Shown here in pieces: positions 33,947 through 44,908 of a stretch of DNA of 64,000 bases. The DNA is from Litoditis marina (lineage: Eukaryota > Nematoda > Chromadorea > Rhabditida > Rhabditidae): assembly GCA_964036275.1 (NCBI GenBank), contig OZ038433.1:48737605-48801604 (forward strand). The letters are read 5' to 3'. How positions within the stretch are numbered: the stretch's first letter is position 1; every line of letters starts with the position of its first letter. Position numbers and translations under genes: made by a program. The notes under the pieces are model-generated. The model was not told the DNA's origin. It did not search any database and was given only the letters and a program-made list of their open reading frames with translations.

Positions 33947-35380
33947 ATTATCAACCCAAAAAACTTTTGTTTTGTGCGCAACACACCGCGTGTCTCTATT
34001 ACCAATACTACGAATTCCAAGAAAATACTGCATGTTGTTAAACGCATTACGGAATCACGTTTGGTGACTCCATTAAATGCTTTAGAGTTTGTAGTTAAAA
34101 TTGGATGTGTTGTGTTGTGTTGTTCAATAATATAGATACTCTTTTAGAAGGTGATCAATAATTACACCAGTGCTGGGAATTCCAAGATGATACTTCATTA
34201 AAGTACACAAATGTCAACAAAAGTAAGGAAGTTTTCCCGTTAAAGTATAAAAGTTTTGAAACAAAGTGGGAAAATGGCAAGAAATTACGGTCACTATTTA
34301 CAAAACTTGTTGTTACCGGTTACAGGCGTAAATTTGCTCGACACTTTACGTGTAACATGTGAAAACCTGAACTAAATACGTATGTCGACGATTTTTCCAA
34401 CCAGTCGGTTTAGTTACCCAAGTTGAAGGTGCATTCTGGTTCTAAACCGACAAAGTTTTGAAAAAACATTTAGGAAAACACAGAAAATGCTTTCTTGTTG
34501 TAAAACATGCTATGTGTGAATCCGTATAAGTTTAGGTAATATTATATTAACAATATAACGTATATACTGCGTAACGTATATACAGCTTGTTGGCATAGTT
34601 AATTTTGATTGCGTTATGGGTCTCGCCGCGCCCGGTATTTGCTATACACAGTCCTTTAAAAATTGCGTCACAAATCGGGAATCTCGGGTGTTTTTCATGT
34701 TTCATGTAGAGTGGAATGCAGCTTTTTTCGATATCTGTAACTCACGCGTGTTTAATTTTACATGGCACACCACGTGTAACACGTGAAAACGTTATCTAAG
34801 TACGTATGTTTATTAACCCCATCCGGTTTAATTACCCAAGTTTGAGGTAGATTGATGGATGCTATCTTTCCTGTTAAAACACATGTCACGTGTGAACCGA
34901 ATAAACTGTACTTGGAAGTTATAACCCCCATGAGGCTTTAAACCCCCTCGTTTTCTATTCCGAGCAGCCTGGTGCCTGGCACCTGTTGCACTAATATAAA
35001 CAAACTATAGTTGCGCAGCCAGCGGATACAAGTCAATACAAATCAATAACTTTAATATGTTGTCAACCGAAGTACATTGAACCAGTTACGCGTCGCAGAT
35101 ATACTTCTACACTACGCGATAAGGCTTACAAATGCGCCGCGCCCACCATTCAATTATCGATTTTTCTCTTGCTATTGCGAAATATGCATAAAGTATTGCG
35201 AAATACTCAGATTCCAGAAAATTCCTTGGAAAAGAGCCAAGAAAAAACGTGAGAGAGCGTGTGGACACGTGTAGAAACGTGTGAGAAAACTTGAGAAAAA
35301 ACTTGAGAAAAAAACTTTTTTCTTAAGAATTACCGTATTACTGTATAAGCATTACTGTACCCAGGTTACTGTACCTAGGT
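33947..35380. other. Outer noncoding part of the right arm
   Basis: No convincing gene. It holds the mirrored direct repeats (about 34340-34430 and 34770-34845) and, near the outer end, A-runs (GAGAAAAAACTTGAGAAAAAAAC) followed by three TTACTGTA(C/T) words at 35337-35385. The last of these was the target of the LTR retrotransposon. Confidence 0.5.
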
Positions 35381-35385
35381 TACTG
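35381..35385. repeat. 5-bp target duplication of the LTR retrotransposon, left copy (TACTG)
   Basis: TACTG precedes the 5' LTR and recurs at 47032-47036 after the 3' LTR. The uninterrupted palindrome arm at 22820-22824 has a single CAGTA, confirming the empty site. Confidence 0.9.
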
Positions 35386-35982
35386 TGTCGCGGTTGCGAC
35401 GCCTTAACGCTAGCTTATTTGATTGACGCAAGTCTCGAATTGTCATTGACACCTTTCTGGTGTCATTCGAGACGGGCGGTCTCAAGTGAGAGTAGGACGA
35501 GCGGGTTTAGACGAGTACGAGTACGAGACGATGGGTTTTGACTGATAACTTATCACGCGTTAAAATAGGTTTAGTTTGAAACTTTTCCACGCTTTACGAA
35601 TACACAACATCTTTCTAACGAACGCCAACCTTTGCTAACACGAAACGCCAACAATACCTTTTGATCTAACTTTGTTGTTGTTATGTTGATTGTTTCTATA
35701 TGAAACTATGTTAAATCCGTTGTTATGTTCACAATGAAATCAAACTATAAACTGAAGAGTATGGGTCATTGGTGGATGGAATCGGAGTATCTTCTTGGCT
35801 ATCTTCTTGCACTCCTCCTCGAAACTATGAGTAATTCCCTAGCGGAATTACAGGTCTTTGCCCAGTACAGTTGCCACCCAAAATACCACTGAACCACCAT
35901 GTTTACGCTGTTAATTACAAGATGACACCCTAATTGGGGTTAGGAAAGACAGCCTACGAAATGAGCAATTGCTGGCGCAAAA
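35386..35982 (+). repeat. 5' LTR
   Basis: Runs from TGTCGCGGTTGCGACGCC to GCTGGCGCAAAA. The first bases form a hairpin (GTCGC-GGTT-GCGAC). It ends directly before the primer-binding site. Identical to the 3' LTR except at 35674. Confidence 0.95.
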
Positions 35983-36000
35983 TGGTGCATCGGCAAAATA
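35983..36000 (+). promoter_or_regulatory. Primer-binding site
   Basis: TGGTGCATCGGC starts exactly where the LTR ends. TGG complements the CCA end of a tRNA; I cannot say which tRNA primes. Confidence 0.6.
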
Positions 36001-38693
36001 CGAGTACAATAAGCATACGCTACGCAAGCTTTCACATCACCAACGCTAGAATGATCATTTACGGGATTCCCATACGATTTATACTTCCCATTGTATGAAA
36101 TTCGGACCGAGTTTGCGTCATTTCGTCAAGCAGGAGAAAGCGCGCCCCAACTCTAATCATCATTTAGCATTGGAGCAGCTTCCGGTAAAAAAGGGCGCCA
36201 GAACTTTTTTACGAATTTCGAACACGATTATTTACGAAATTACGCTATTTTTTTGTTATAAATCTATTTTGTATATTTTTTACATATACGCCAACGCGCT
36301 ATATTACGCACAGAATGAACGAGGAGGTTTCAGGTCATGGCGAGAAGATCGACTACTGGAGAAGCTGAAGAACAGCCTCGAACGGAGAAGGAACACCAGG
36401 TAGCAATTGGTGTATATTGGCTTGGGGATCAATATTAAGCGAACGGTGACGACAGGAAAAATGAAGGAGGCACACGCAAAGCGCACGCAAACTATTAATA
36501 ACGCTAACGCAAAGAGGGAAAATATTAACGCTAGGAATTACGATTATTATGTAACAACGACGCTATGGAAGACAATTCGCCTCAGTATTAATACCATTAC
36601 GACATTGATATAGGATATGTATGGAGACGAGACGACAGTTATGTTAAGTTATTTAGATCAATGGTCGCATGGTAGATGGGACACCTGCCAAGAGAAGAAG
36701 AGGAAACGCGGAAACGAACGAAGGAGGGAGTGAAAGTGAAAAGGTAAAGAGACACGCGAATTTATTTATTTATTTTATTTTTTATTTTCGACTTGAAGTG
36801 GTTCCTCGTACTCGAGGAGGTGGATTTGGACCACTACACGCTCATATTTTAAGCGGCATTCCTTCGGGAAAAGTGGAGTGATGACCACTGCCGATGATTA
36901 CGTTAGTTCGTGGTTCTCCAGTGCGGAGAGATGGGTTGAAACCATCACACAATTCTTTGTTGGACTGTTACACAATTTTGGACTATCTTTTCAGCTAATG
37001 GACTCTTACGATAGGTATAGGTAGATTAAGTTAGGCTCACGATGAGTTTCGCGTTTCCTGTCGACGGCGAGCCGACGACAGGCCGGAACAATACGATAGA
37101 CCACGCGGTCACGTCAACATTGTCACACGACGATGTTGAAACTTGTTCATGTCTAGGTAGTTTACGTGTTTCAGGCCAAGAGAGGGATCGAATCGGGATC
37201 AACACGCACCACGACGATTGACCACGCGGTCAGAACAAAATTTTTTTTTAACGCATTCTAAGTCTTAAGGTATATAACAATATAGGTGGACTATTTATAA
37301 ACCACTGGACTATGCACATATCACGAGTACGCAAGTCACGGACAGGAAGACACAAGGACAAGAAGGAAAAGGTGTTAGGGTAATGGTACGCAAGGTCTGT
37401 TTTTTTGTCTTACGCAACGAAAATCCCAGGAAGATTACCGAAGGCGACTGTGAATGGAGACACCTGGATTGACGTCTCCAGTCGTCTCCGCGGCACAGGC
37501 TGGAAGGTAAGTCTTACGCAACGAAAATGTCAGGCAACTTAGCGACAGCGACTGTGAATGGAGACACCTGGACTGGTCAGACGTCTCCGCGGCACAGGCT
37601 GGAAGGCTAAGTTGTAACGATACGCGACGGGAGCAAGGAATGTGTCATGAAGCTTAGCGGCAGCGACTGTGATAGGCACACGCTGGATGGCTAAGTTACC
37701 AACGGAGAGAAGGAAGAGAGGGTGGTGCCTCATTCTCACAACATCGATGGCGGAAACAATGGGACTGATTTCCACCACAGGTGTCCGGATCGAACGCGCA
37801 AGATTCGCTTGCAAATCGGTCTAACTTTAATTTGTCGTATTACTTCCCATACTTGGCACTAGTAGCCTGTCAAGTATTATTTCAGGAGGACTGAACATGT
37901 TCTATGTTCAAGTTTTCCATTTGTGGCGACCAGGCGTGCAGTAACCGTGAGGAAGTTATTGTGAGCTACACGCAGTACAGCGCTGTACATATCCTTGATG
38001 CCGGATTCAACTAGCCGGAGTTCCCATCTTATGAAGACGCCTAAACATGTGCCTTGAGCACACTAGTCTGGCTGAAACTATAGTTGATTCTTTCTCTCAC
38101 CCAATGTTTAAGTACGGCCGTACGACGCTTACATCACACTTCTCTCGGGAAAGTTAGACAAAGACTCTATCTCCTGGGAGCACGTGTTCCAAAATGGCGG
38201 CGACTGTGATAGGCACAGGCTGTCGGGACATGTCGAAAGTGGACCGACGACCCTACGTCGGACGCGGTCCGGTGATGTAGCACAATGATGTTAAATGATT
38301 AGCTGTCTCGGACTGGTCGAGCAGTTCACATATCTACGACTCCCGACGCAACGATGAACAATATTAGATGTCAACAGTGTTTTGACAACACAGATTATGT
38401 TTTTCATGGAGGAATTTACGCTTTCACACAACTATGTTTTAGGTTGGTTTCATTCATATTCACGCGGAAAGATTGGGTTACACGAACGAAAAACGATGAC
38501 GTCATGGATAGACCGCTCGCATACCGCGTGCGTCGCGGTCGCGGGATTGAAACAGGGAAATCCCGCAGGGAACACAGCGCAATGTGGTGACACCGTGTAC
38601 AACAATTTTTAGGATCAAGTACGGACGCGTTTTTATCCTAAAAATTCAGTTTCTGAAATTGTCGAATCTTCGAAGTGCAGTGGGGATTCGAAA
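36001..38693 (+). other. Long 5' leader of the LTR retrotransposon
   Basis: About 2.7 kb between primer site and gag. Several short frames occur, none recognised. It contains many upstream ATGs and two GACCACGCGGTCA-type palindromes (about 37097 and 37218). A leader this long suggests internal initiation, splicing or packaging signals. Confidence 0.6.
37410..37696 (+). repeat. Three imperfect ~100-bp tandem repeats in the leader
   Basis: Units at about 37410-37508, 37511-37610 and 37619-37696 share CTTACGCAACGAAAAT, GCGACTGTGA(A/T), GGAGACACCTGGA and GGCACAGGCTGGAAGG. A further GGCGACTGTGATAGGCACAGGCTG sits at 38202-38225. Confidence 0.7.
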
Positions 38694-40484
38694 ATGGCAG
38701 CTTTGGGAGCATATAAAGCTTCAATATCACGAGCAACCAATTTGGTGAACCAAACTACGAACGATATTAACGCACGCTTTAATTTAGATTATGATCAGGA
38801 GGAGATTACGCCGGAATTGATGAACGTTATCCAGAAGGTAAAGTTAAATATCAATAAGTATAAACTCAGATTGGATCACGCTCTACAGGATTTGGATACG
38901 CGATACAACAACGCTTTGGATTACGTTAACAGAGAAGGAGACGAGGAGAAGCGAAAAGAATATGCAGAAGCACTAGCGGTACATTGTGAACATGTAGGAG
39001 TCATGGAGGCTCAACAGGATGGACAATTGGCGGCCACGACGCTGCAAATGAGGATAATGGAGCTGGAGGACGTCGGTATCGGAAGATTGTCGCGAGGAGG
39101 TGGGACTCGTAGGTCAGGATCCTTGCCGGTATCAGACGTGGGAATCACGAGCAGAATGAATACCTGGATTCCACAAGACACTGATCAACAGACGCAGGGA
39201 ACTCAACAAGGATCCACTTCACGCGCGCAAACCAGCATATACACGGCAAGATTGCCTTCCTCCAGAAATCAGTTACCGCAGATAGTGACGGACAGGAATA
39301 TGGATTATATGGGTACACAACAACGTCAAAACTTCGAACACGGAGGTGGGCTCAGCCCAATACACGCAATCAACGCCACAAACGCAGACAGAGGTGACTC
39401 CACGACGCAGGTACACGCAACTAGGTCTCTCAACATAAAAGTCCCAAAAATAACTTTACCGAGTTTTGAGGGTGATGCGACTAAATTTGATGCATTCTGG
39501 TCGGTATATGTAGCAGCGATTCACGAGAATATACAGTTGACGGGTCTGGACAAGATGTTGCATTTGAAGAGTCTACTGAAGGGTGAAGCAGCGTGCATCA
39601 TCGATGCATTACCACCGGCGGAAGAAAATTACGACGTTGCTTGTCAACTTCTTCGGGACAGATATGATCGACCAGAAGACGTACGCAAGGAGATTATACG
39701 CAAGTTGAGGGCAGTTCCTAGATCGTCAACACGTGTGTCGGCACTAAGATCTACGTTTGTACAGCTACGAACCATGTTTATACACCTTTCTCGGTACGAA
39801 GATTGTGAGAACGCGACGACGATGCAAGAGGTAATTAAGGAGAAGTTTCCCAATGAAATAATACGCACAATAGCTCGACGGGAGCACCAAGATACTGCAA
39901 GTTGGACGGTGACCGATCTGTTCAGGAATCTAGACGATGTTATACGAGAAGAAGAAGTTGTGGCAATTTACGCCAAATCCGAGGACACTACGATCAATCT
40001 GGTGACGATGTCGACGAGAGACAACACGAATCCGACCCCACGCTTGAACGATAAAAGGTGTATCTTGTGCGAACGAACCGGACATAAGGCGGAGGACTGC
40101 TATATTGTACGCGATCCAGAAGAAGCTTACTCGAAGGTCAGAGAAGCTTACGCATGTTTCAAATGTATGGAGGTAGGTCATCGAATTAGTAAATGTTCGA
40201 AACCAAACTGCCCGGCATGCGGTCGACCTCATCATGCTAAGTTGTGCAGAAAAGGAAGTAACGATGGAACGAACAACAGGTACACACGCGGTCGCAGTCG
40301 ATCCAGGGAACGAAGATACGACGAATCGAGTGGACAAGGCAGGGGACGCAGTAATTCGAGATCTCGCGAAGACGGAACCTCAAACCACAGTTCTACCGAA
40401 GCCGACAATAGAGGACCAGGCAGTTCGAACACCAAGACCAACCATTTTTTCCAAGGTACTCAAGCAGTGCAAGAGCGGAAATGA
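38694..40484 (+). CDS. gag: Gag polyprotein (BEL/Pao)
   Basis: 596 aa. It forms virus-like particles and binds the element RNA. The N-terminal half is helical and charged. The middle (about 250-420) has the Gag segment typical of BEL/Pao elements: KITLPSFEGDATKFDAFWSV followed by LDKMLHLKSLLKGEA. The C-terminal part carries three zinc knuckles between about 455 and 517: CILCERTGHKAEDC, CFKCMEVGHRISKC and CPACGRPHHAKLC. An Arg/Ser-rich tail follows. The stop overlaps the pol start as ATGA (40481-40484). No internal stops. Confidence 0.93.
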   Translation: MAALGAYKASISRATNLVNQTTNDINARFNLDYDQEEITPELMNVIQKVKLNINKYKLRLDHALQDLDTRYNNALDYVNREGDEEKRKEYAEALAVHCEHVGVMEAQQDGQLAATTLQMRIMELEDVGIGRLSRGGGTRRSGSLPVSDVGITSRMNTWIPQDTDQQTQGTQQGSTSRAQTSIYTARLPSSRNQLPQIVTDRNMDYMGTQQRQNFEHGGGLSPIHAINATNADRGDSTTQVHATRSLNIKVPKITLPSFEGDATKFDAFWSVYVAAIHENIQLTGLDKMLHLKSLLKGEAACIIDALPPAEENYDVACQLLRDRYDRPEDVRKEIIRKLRAVPRSSTRVSALRSTFVQLRTMFIHLSRYEDCENATTMQEVIKEKFPNEIIRTIARREHQDTASWTVTDLFRNLDDVIREEEVVAIYAKSEDTTINLVTMSTRDNTNPTPRLNDKRCILCERTGHKAEDCYIVRDPEEAYSKVREAYACFKCMEVGHRISKCSKPNCPACGRPHHAKLCRKGSNDGTNNRYTRGRSRSRERRYDESSGQGRGRSNSRSREDGTSNHSSTEADNRGPGSSNTKTNHFFQGTQAVQERK

Positions 40485-43400
40485 TCGATAGCAACGAGCA
40501 GACGCAACACGCCATTATTCAAAACAAACGAAATATAGACGACGACACGGAGACAGATATTTGCCTGTTAAGCACGCAAGGTAACGAGCGCCAGCCTCAA
40601 CTTATGTCAATGTACGCATTCCATCTAGGAGATACAACACAACGCGTTACGATCCTACTTGATTCGGGTTCTCAACTGTCTCTCATAAAGGAAGAAGTTG
40701 CAGATCGATTACGGCTACAACAGTTAGGAATACGAAATTTACGCATACAGGGCATCGGAGGTCACACAGAAGAGCGCAAATCGAGAAAGGTAAGTGTACG
40801 CCTACGAATCGACACGGAACAGTACGTAGACATTATGTGTTATACACAACCAACAATTACGAAGCCTTTCTCAGTACCATCATTGGATTCCGACGATCGG
40901 CGGTTTATGGAGACCAGGGGAGGGATTTCAACAGTGACATCAGGCAGCGTAGATCCGGATATCCTGTTAGGAATGGACGAATACTGGAACATAGTGGCGG
41001 TCGATCAACGACCTGCACGGCTACCATCTGGACTAGTAGCGATTCAGACAGTTATTGGCCCAGTGGTATCAGGACACACAAGCGACGAGACCGACGACGA
41101 GGATTACGAAGAGGAGTTTCAGGTTAACTTGACACGCACCAACGCCGAACTGAATTACGACGAGCTTTGGTCATACGAGGCGCTGGGGATAAAAGACGAC
41201 CCCGACCCCGACGCAGATGAAAATACGAATAAGAAGGTTCTGGAACAGTTCAGGGAAACGGTGATTATACGAGATGGATATTCATATGTACGCTTTCCAT
41301 ACATCGACAACAAACCTTCAATTGCAGATAACTTCAAGATGGCATGGAGACGAGTAGAAACGCTTTATTGTTCTCTACAGAAGGACAAGAAACTTTACGA
41401 CAGTTACGACGCAATATTCCAGGAACAGCTAGCTACGGGAATACTGGAGGAATGCCCAACGAGACCTACGGGAGACGTGGTATATTACATACCGCATCAA
41501 GCAGTGGTCAAGCTGAGCAGCAATACGACGAAAATACGAGTGGTACTAGACGCGTCGTCTCACTTACGCGGAGAATTATCACTCAACGACATTGTTCATC
41601 AAGGACCTACAATTTTACCAGATATCACGGGTATTCTGCTACGTTGCAGAACTCATCGATATTTGATAATTTCCGACATAGAGAAGGCTTTCCACCAAGT
41701 ACGACTACAGGAATGCGATAGAGACGCCACACGCATATTATGGCTCAAAGACACAACGCGACCACCCACGCTAGAAAACTTACGGAAATTAAGGTATACA
41801 AGAGTGCCATTTGGGGTCTCTTCTTCACCATTTCTACTAGGTGCGACGATTCAACACAACTTGCAACAGGAAGACACGAGGCTTGGAAGGCTACTATCGA
41901 GGAACTTGTACGTGGACAATCTGGTAATTGGATGTGACACCATGGAAGACATCCGTCATAGCTACGAGGTAACGAAACGTGTATTCACGAAAATGCAAAT
42001 GAATCTACGAGAATACGACACGAACGCAACACCGGTATATCAATCAATTCCTATCGAAGATAGAACAAAAAACCCAAAGAACAGCAAGCTGTTAGGTATA
42101 CCATGGTCAACCGACGACGACATCATCAAGATCACAATGAAGGAGCCCGCGAGCACACCGACCACTAAACGCCAGATTCTGAGCGCGGTGTCTAGCACTT
42201 TCGACCCACTAGGATTTCTGTCACCCATAGTCATCAGAGCCAAGCTGTTCATTAGCGCGCTATGGCAAGCCAACAAGGAATGGGACGAACCACTGAGCGA
42301 GGAAGACAAGCGGCAATGGACGCATTTGTGGGACGACATACGAACCGCGGTAGCACATCTGCCCAGGGCAGCAACGACACAGGATGAACATACAAACCAC
42401 AGGCTATACATATTCACAGACGCATCTTCTCAAGCACTGGGAGCATGCGCTTATCTCGTCACGACGCACGATGATGAACGCAAGACGACGAGCCGGCTGA
42501 TAATGGGTAAGGCACGCGTCAATCCGAGAGGAAGAATTTCGATGCCGAAACTAGAACTGACCGCCGCACTTATAGGCTGTAGAATGGCGTCCTTTCTAGT
42601 GGCGCAATTGGACCTCAAGATTAGTCAGGTTTGTTTGTTTTCAGACTCATTACCGGCATTGTATTGGATCCATTCGAAACATTCGCTGAAAACTTTCGTC
42701 AGGAACAGGGTAAAAGAAATCAACGACACGCACTACGCCATGAAGCTTAAGTCGATAGATTTCACACTGCGGTACGTATCCACAGACGAGAATCCGGCTG
42801 ATTGTTTAACACGCGGATTATCGGCAACGACAATCATGGATCACATTTGGTGGACAGGTCCCACATGGCTTACGTCTCAACCGGCAAGTTGGCCTAACCA
42901 GAACATACAATTCAACTCACCTACGATAGCTTCAGATCCAGCGGTGTGTGAAGAGATACACATAGTACAATTAGTCGCAGGCGAATCGGAGGTATCATCG
43001 TGCATTCCCTTCGAAGTAACAAACTGTCTCGACAAATTGGTACGCATCACACGCAACTTGTTGAAGTTTCTGGCATTACGAGTTCACTCGCGATTGAATC
43101 AGCAACAACGCGAACGACTAGTGGAAGCTATACCGGAGTTGAAGACATATACAACAGCCACGACACGAACCTCACAACTGAAAGGAGCAGAACAGTGGAT
43201 AATGCGAGAACATCAACGCCAACACATGGAAGAAATCCAACGAACGATCGCAACTAAGTACGACGTCATAATAGATGAACATGGTATTCTCCGTTTCAGA
43301 GGCCGGCTAGACAATTGCTCGTTGAGCTACGAGGCAACACAGCCAATAATCATGTCGAAGAGTCACAAACTGACAAAGTTAATCATCTATCGAGCTCATG

Positions 43401-44635
43401 CGGACACGCTCCATGGAGGTAAGGAGATGACCCTGACACGCCTACGACAACGATACTGGATCTCAGCAGCGAGGAGGATCATAACGATGTTGCTGCGACA
43501 GTGCGTCATATGCAAACGACGCAACGCCCGCCCTTTCCAGTACCCAGCAACACCTCAACTACCAGCTGTACGAGTGACACGAAGCAAGCCTTTCGAACAT
43601 TGTGGGATGGATTACGCTGGTCCATTTATGGTACGACAGACTCATCTAGGTGAGAATCACGAGCACAAGGTATGGCTACACCTGTTCACGTGTTTGGCCA
43701 CACGAGCAATACATCTGGAGGTCGTCACCGACAACAGCACGCTAGAATTGATAGCTTCATTGAGACGATTTTTCGCGAGGAGAGGTATACCACGCTCAAT
43801 TGTATCGGATAACGCCAAATGCTTTGTGCTGGGAGAGGAAGTCACGAACGACCACATGCTGACTCGTCTTCAAACTGACGAGTTTCTTGTGAAGAAGCGA
43901 ATCGAGTGGAGGTTCATAACGCCACTGTCTCCATGGAAAGGCGGAGTGTATGAACGTCTAGTAGGAGTGGCGAAAAACGCTATCTACAAAACGATACGAT
44001 ACGATTGCCTACCATTCAGGGAGTTCGAGACCTTTATATACGAGGTAGAAGATGTACTAAACAGTCGTCCTCTATCAGTATCCAACGGAGACCTAGAAGA
44101 CCCAGTGACGCTCACGCCATCCGATCTCATCAACGCATCAGCGGATACGCTACTCAACGCAGTGAATTTAGACACAGAACCAGAATTTAGGGTCAGGACA
44201 ATGGAGACCAAAGAACAAGCTATATCATGGTGCCAGTCAGTTAACGCGAGGCTAGACAAATTCTGGAAAATTTGGAACGAACATTATTTGAGCGAGATTA
44301 GAGAACGACAAGGACACGCAAAACAACGGCACCACTGCGCAATCACGCCCACGACCGGGGACGTAGTCATATGCTCGGATGAACAACAACCACGAGGTCG
44401 CTGGAAGCTAGCGGTAATCACGCAGTTGCACGAAGGGACCGATGGGTTATGCAGGTCCGCAACAATACGAATGGGGAACAACCAACTAGTGAAAAGATCT
44501 ATCAATCATTTGATACCATTAGAACTACGCGACGATCCTGTTGAGCCACAAACTCAAGACACACGCACGTCATTAAGACGCAAAGCTACGTTCAAAGGGT
44601 CATACGACGAAACCAATGACGACGCCGACGATTAA
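40481..44635 (+). CDS. pol: Pol polyprotein: protease, RT, RNase H, integrase (BEL/Pao)
   Basis: 1384 aa, intact. Aspartic protease near residue 60 (LLDSGSQLSLI). Reverse transcriptase: ISDIEKAFHQVRL, VPFGVSSSPFLLG, and LYVDNLVIG at about 475, where the usual second Asp is Asn, a variant I believe common in Pao elements. RNase H near 645 (YIFTDASSQALGACAY, MPKLELTAALIGC, FSDSLPALYWI). Integrase: an HHCC-type zinc region (HADTLHGGKEMT ... CVICKR), then the D,D,E triad in CGMDYAGP (about 1043), SIVSDNAKC (about 1109) and PWKGGVYERLVG (about 1157). The C-terminal GDVV...RGRWKLAVI block is also typical. Pol lies in another frame from gag and starts inside the gag stop, so expression needs reinitiation or a frameshift. 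Confidence 0.95.
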   Translation: MIDSNEQTQHAIIQNKRNIDDDTETDICLLSTQGNERQPQLMSMYAFHLGDTTQRVTILLDSGSQLSLIKEEVADRLRLQQLGIRNLRIQGIGGHTEERKSRKVSVRLRIDTEQYVDIMCYTQPTITKPFSVPSLDSDDRRFMETRGGISTVTSGSVDPDILLGMDEYWNIVAVDQRPARLPSGLVAIQTVIGPVVSGHTSDETDDEDYEEEFQVNLTRTNAELNYDELWSYEALGIKDDPDPDADENTNKKVLEQFRETVIIRDGYSYVRFPYIDNKPSIADNFKMAWRRVETLYCSLQKDKKLYDSYDAIFQEQLATGILEECPTRPTGDVVYYIPHQAVVKLSSNTTKIRVVLDASSHLRGELSLNDIVHQGPTILPDITGILLRCRTHRYLIISDIEKAFHQVRLQECDRDATRILWLKDTTRPPTLENLRKLRYTRVPFGVSSSPFLLGATIQHNLQQEDTRLGRLLSRNLYVDNLVIGCDTMEDIRHSYEVTKRVFTKMQMNLREYDTNATPVYQSIPIEDRTKNPKNSKLLGIPWSTDDDIIKITMKEPASTPTTKRQILSAVSSTFDPLGFLSPIVIRAKLFISALWQANKEWDEPLSEEDKRQWTHLWDDIRTAVAHLPRAATTQDEHTNHRLYIFTDASSQALGACAYLVTTHDDERKTTSRLIMGKARVNPRGRISMPKLELTAALIGCRMASFLVAQLDLKISQVCLFSDSLPALYWIHSKHSLKTFVRNRVKEINDTHYAMKLKSIDFTLRYVSTDENPADCLTRGLSATTIMDHIWWTGPTWLTSQPASWPNQNIQFNSPTIASDPAVCEEIHIVQLVAGESEVSSCIPFEVTNCLDKLVRITRNLLKFLALRVHSRLNQQQRERLVEAIPELKTYTTATTRTSQLKGAEQWIMREHQRQHMEEIQRTIATKYDVIIDEHGILRFRGRLDNCSLSYEATQPIIMSKSHKLTKLIIYRAHADTLHGGKEMTLTRLRQRYWISAARRIITMLLRQCVICKRRNARPFQYPATPQLPAVRVTRSKPFEHCGMDYAGPFMVRQTHLGENHEHKVWLHLFTCLATRAIHLEVVTDNSTLELIASLRRFFARRGIPRSIVSDNAKCFVLGEEVTNDHMLTRLQTDEFLVKKRIEWRFITPLSPWKGGVYERLVGVAKNAIYKTIRYDCLPFREFETFIYEVEDVLNSRPLSVSNGDLEDPVTLTPSDLINASADTLLNAVNLDTEPEFRVRTMETKEQAISWCQSVNARLDKFWKIWNEHYLSEIRERQGHAKQRHHCAITPTTGDVVICSDEQQPRGRWKLAVITQLHEGTDGLCRSATIRMGNNQLVKRSINHLIPLELRDDPVEPQTQDTRTSLRRKATFKGSYDETNDDADD

Positions 44636-44638
44636 TAG

Positions 44639-44827
44639 ATGACAACGAGGGACTCAGTATTAGTTTTCAACTGTTACCTTATTTTTCTCGCTCCCACATC
44701 TCTATCCTATTGTCATGTCCGTTACGATTTATCACCTTATTTACACTTGACACCTATTCACGAGATTGATATTTCCTCAATGTTTGTTGGTTACGTTGCA
44801 TATGAACTTGCTGACGCTATAATTTGA
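44639..44827 (+). CDS. Small hydrophobic ORF after pol
   Basis: 62 codons starting three bases after the pol stop. It has one hydrophobic stretch (VLVFNCYLIFLAPTSLSYC) that could act as a membrane segment. It might be an envelope remnant or chance; no family recognised. Confidence 0.25.
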   Translation: MTTRDSVLVFNCYLIFLAPTSLSYCHVRYDLSPYLHLTPIHEIDISSMFVGYVAYELADAII

Positions 44828-44908
44828 ATACGAACATTATCTACATTGCATACGATTAACGAATGTTACATCAACGAATACGATACGATTGTATTGCAGA
44901 TAACCGAG

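Larger units (their letters stand above)
29200..35385 (-). repeat. Right arm of the giant palindrome, main part
   Basis: Reverse complement of the left arm from 29008 out to 22820; it continues at 47037-47120 beyond the LTR element. Total right-arm length is about 6270 bp against 6273 bp on the left. Confidence 0.95.

Noticed and set aside
22736..35385. The palindrome as a pure assembly artefact
   Set aside because: The loop is single copy, the arms show a few specific differences, only one arm has the LTR insertion, and the ends carry matching 6-bp duplications. An artefact would not create target duplications. Read-level confirmation is still desirable.
35400..35541. Open frame duplicated in both LTRs
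   Set aside because: Lies wholly inside the LTR and occurs in both copies; no coding evidence.
44639..44827. Envelope gene of the LTR element
   Set aside because: Only 62 codons with one hydrophobic stretch, no cysteine pattern or signal-peptidase site; kept only as a low-confidence ORF.
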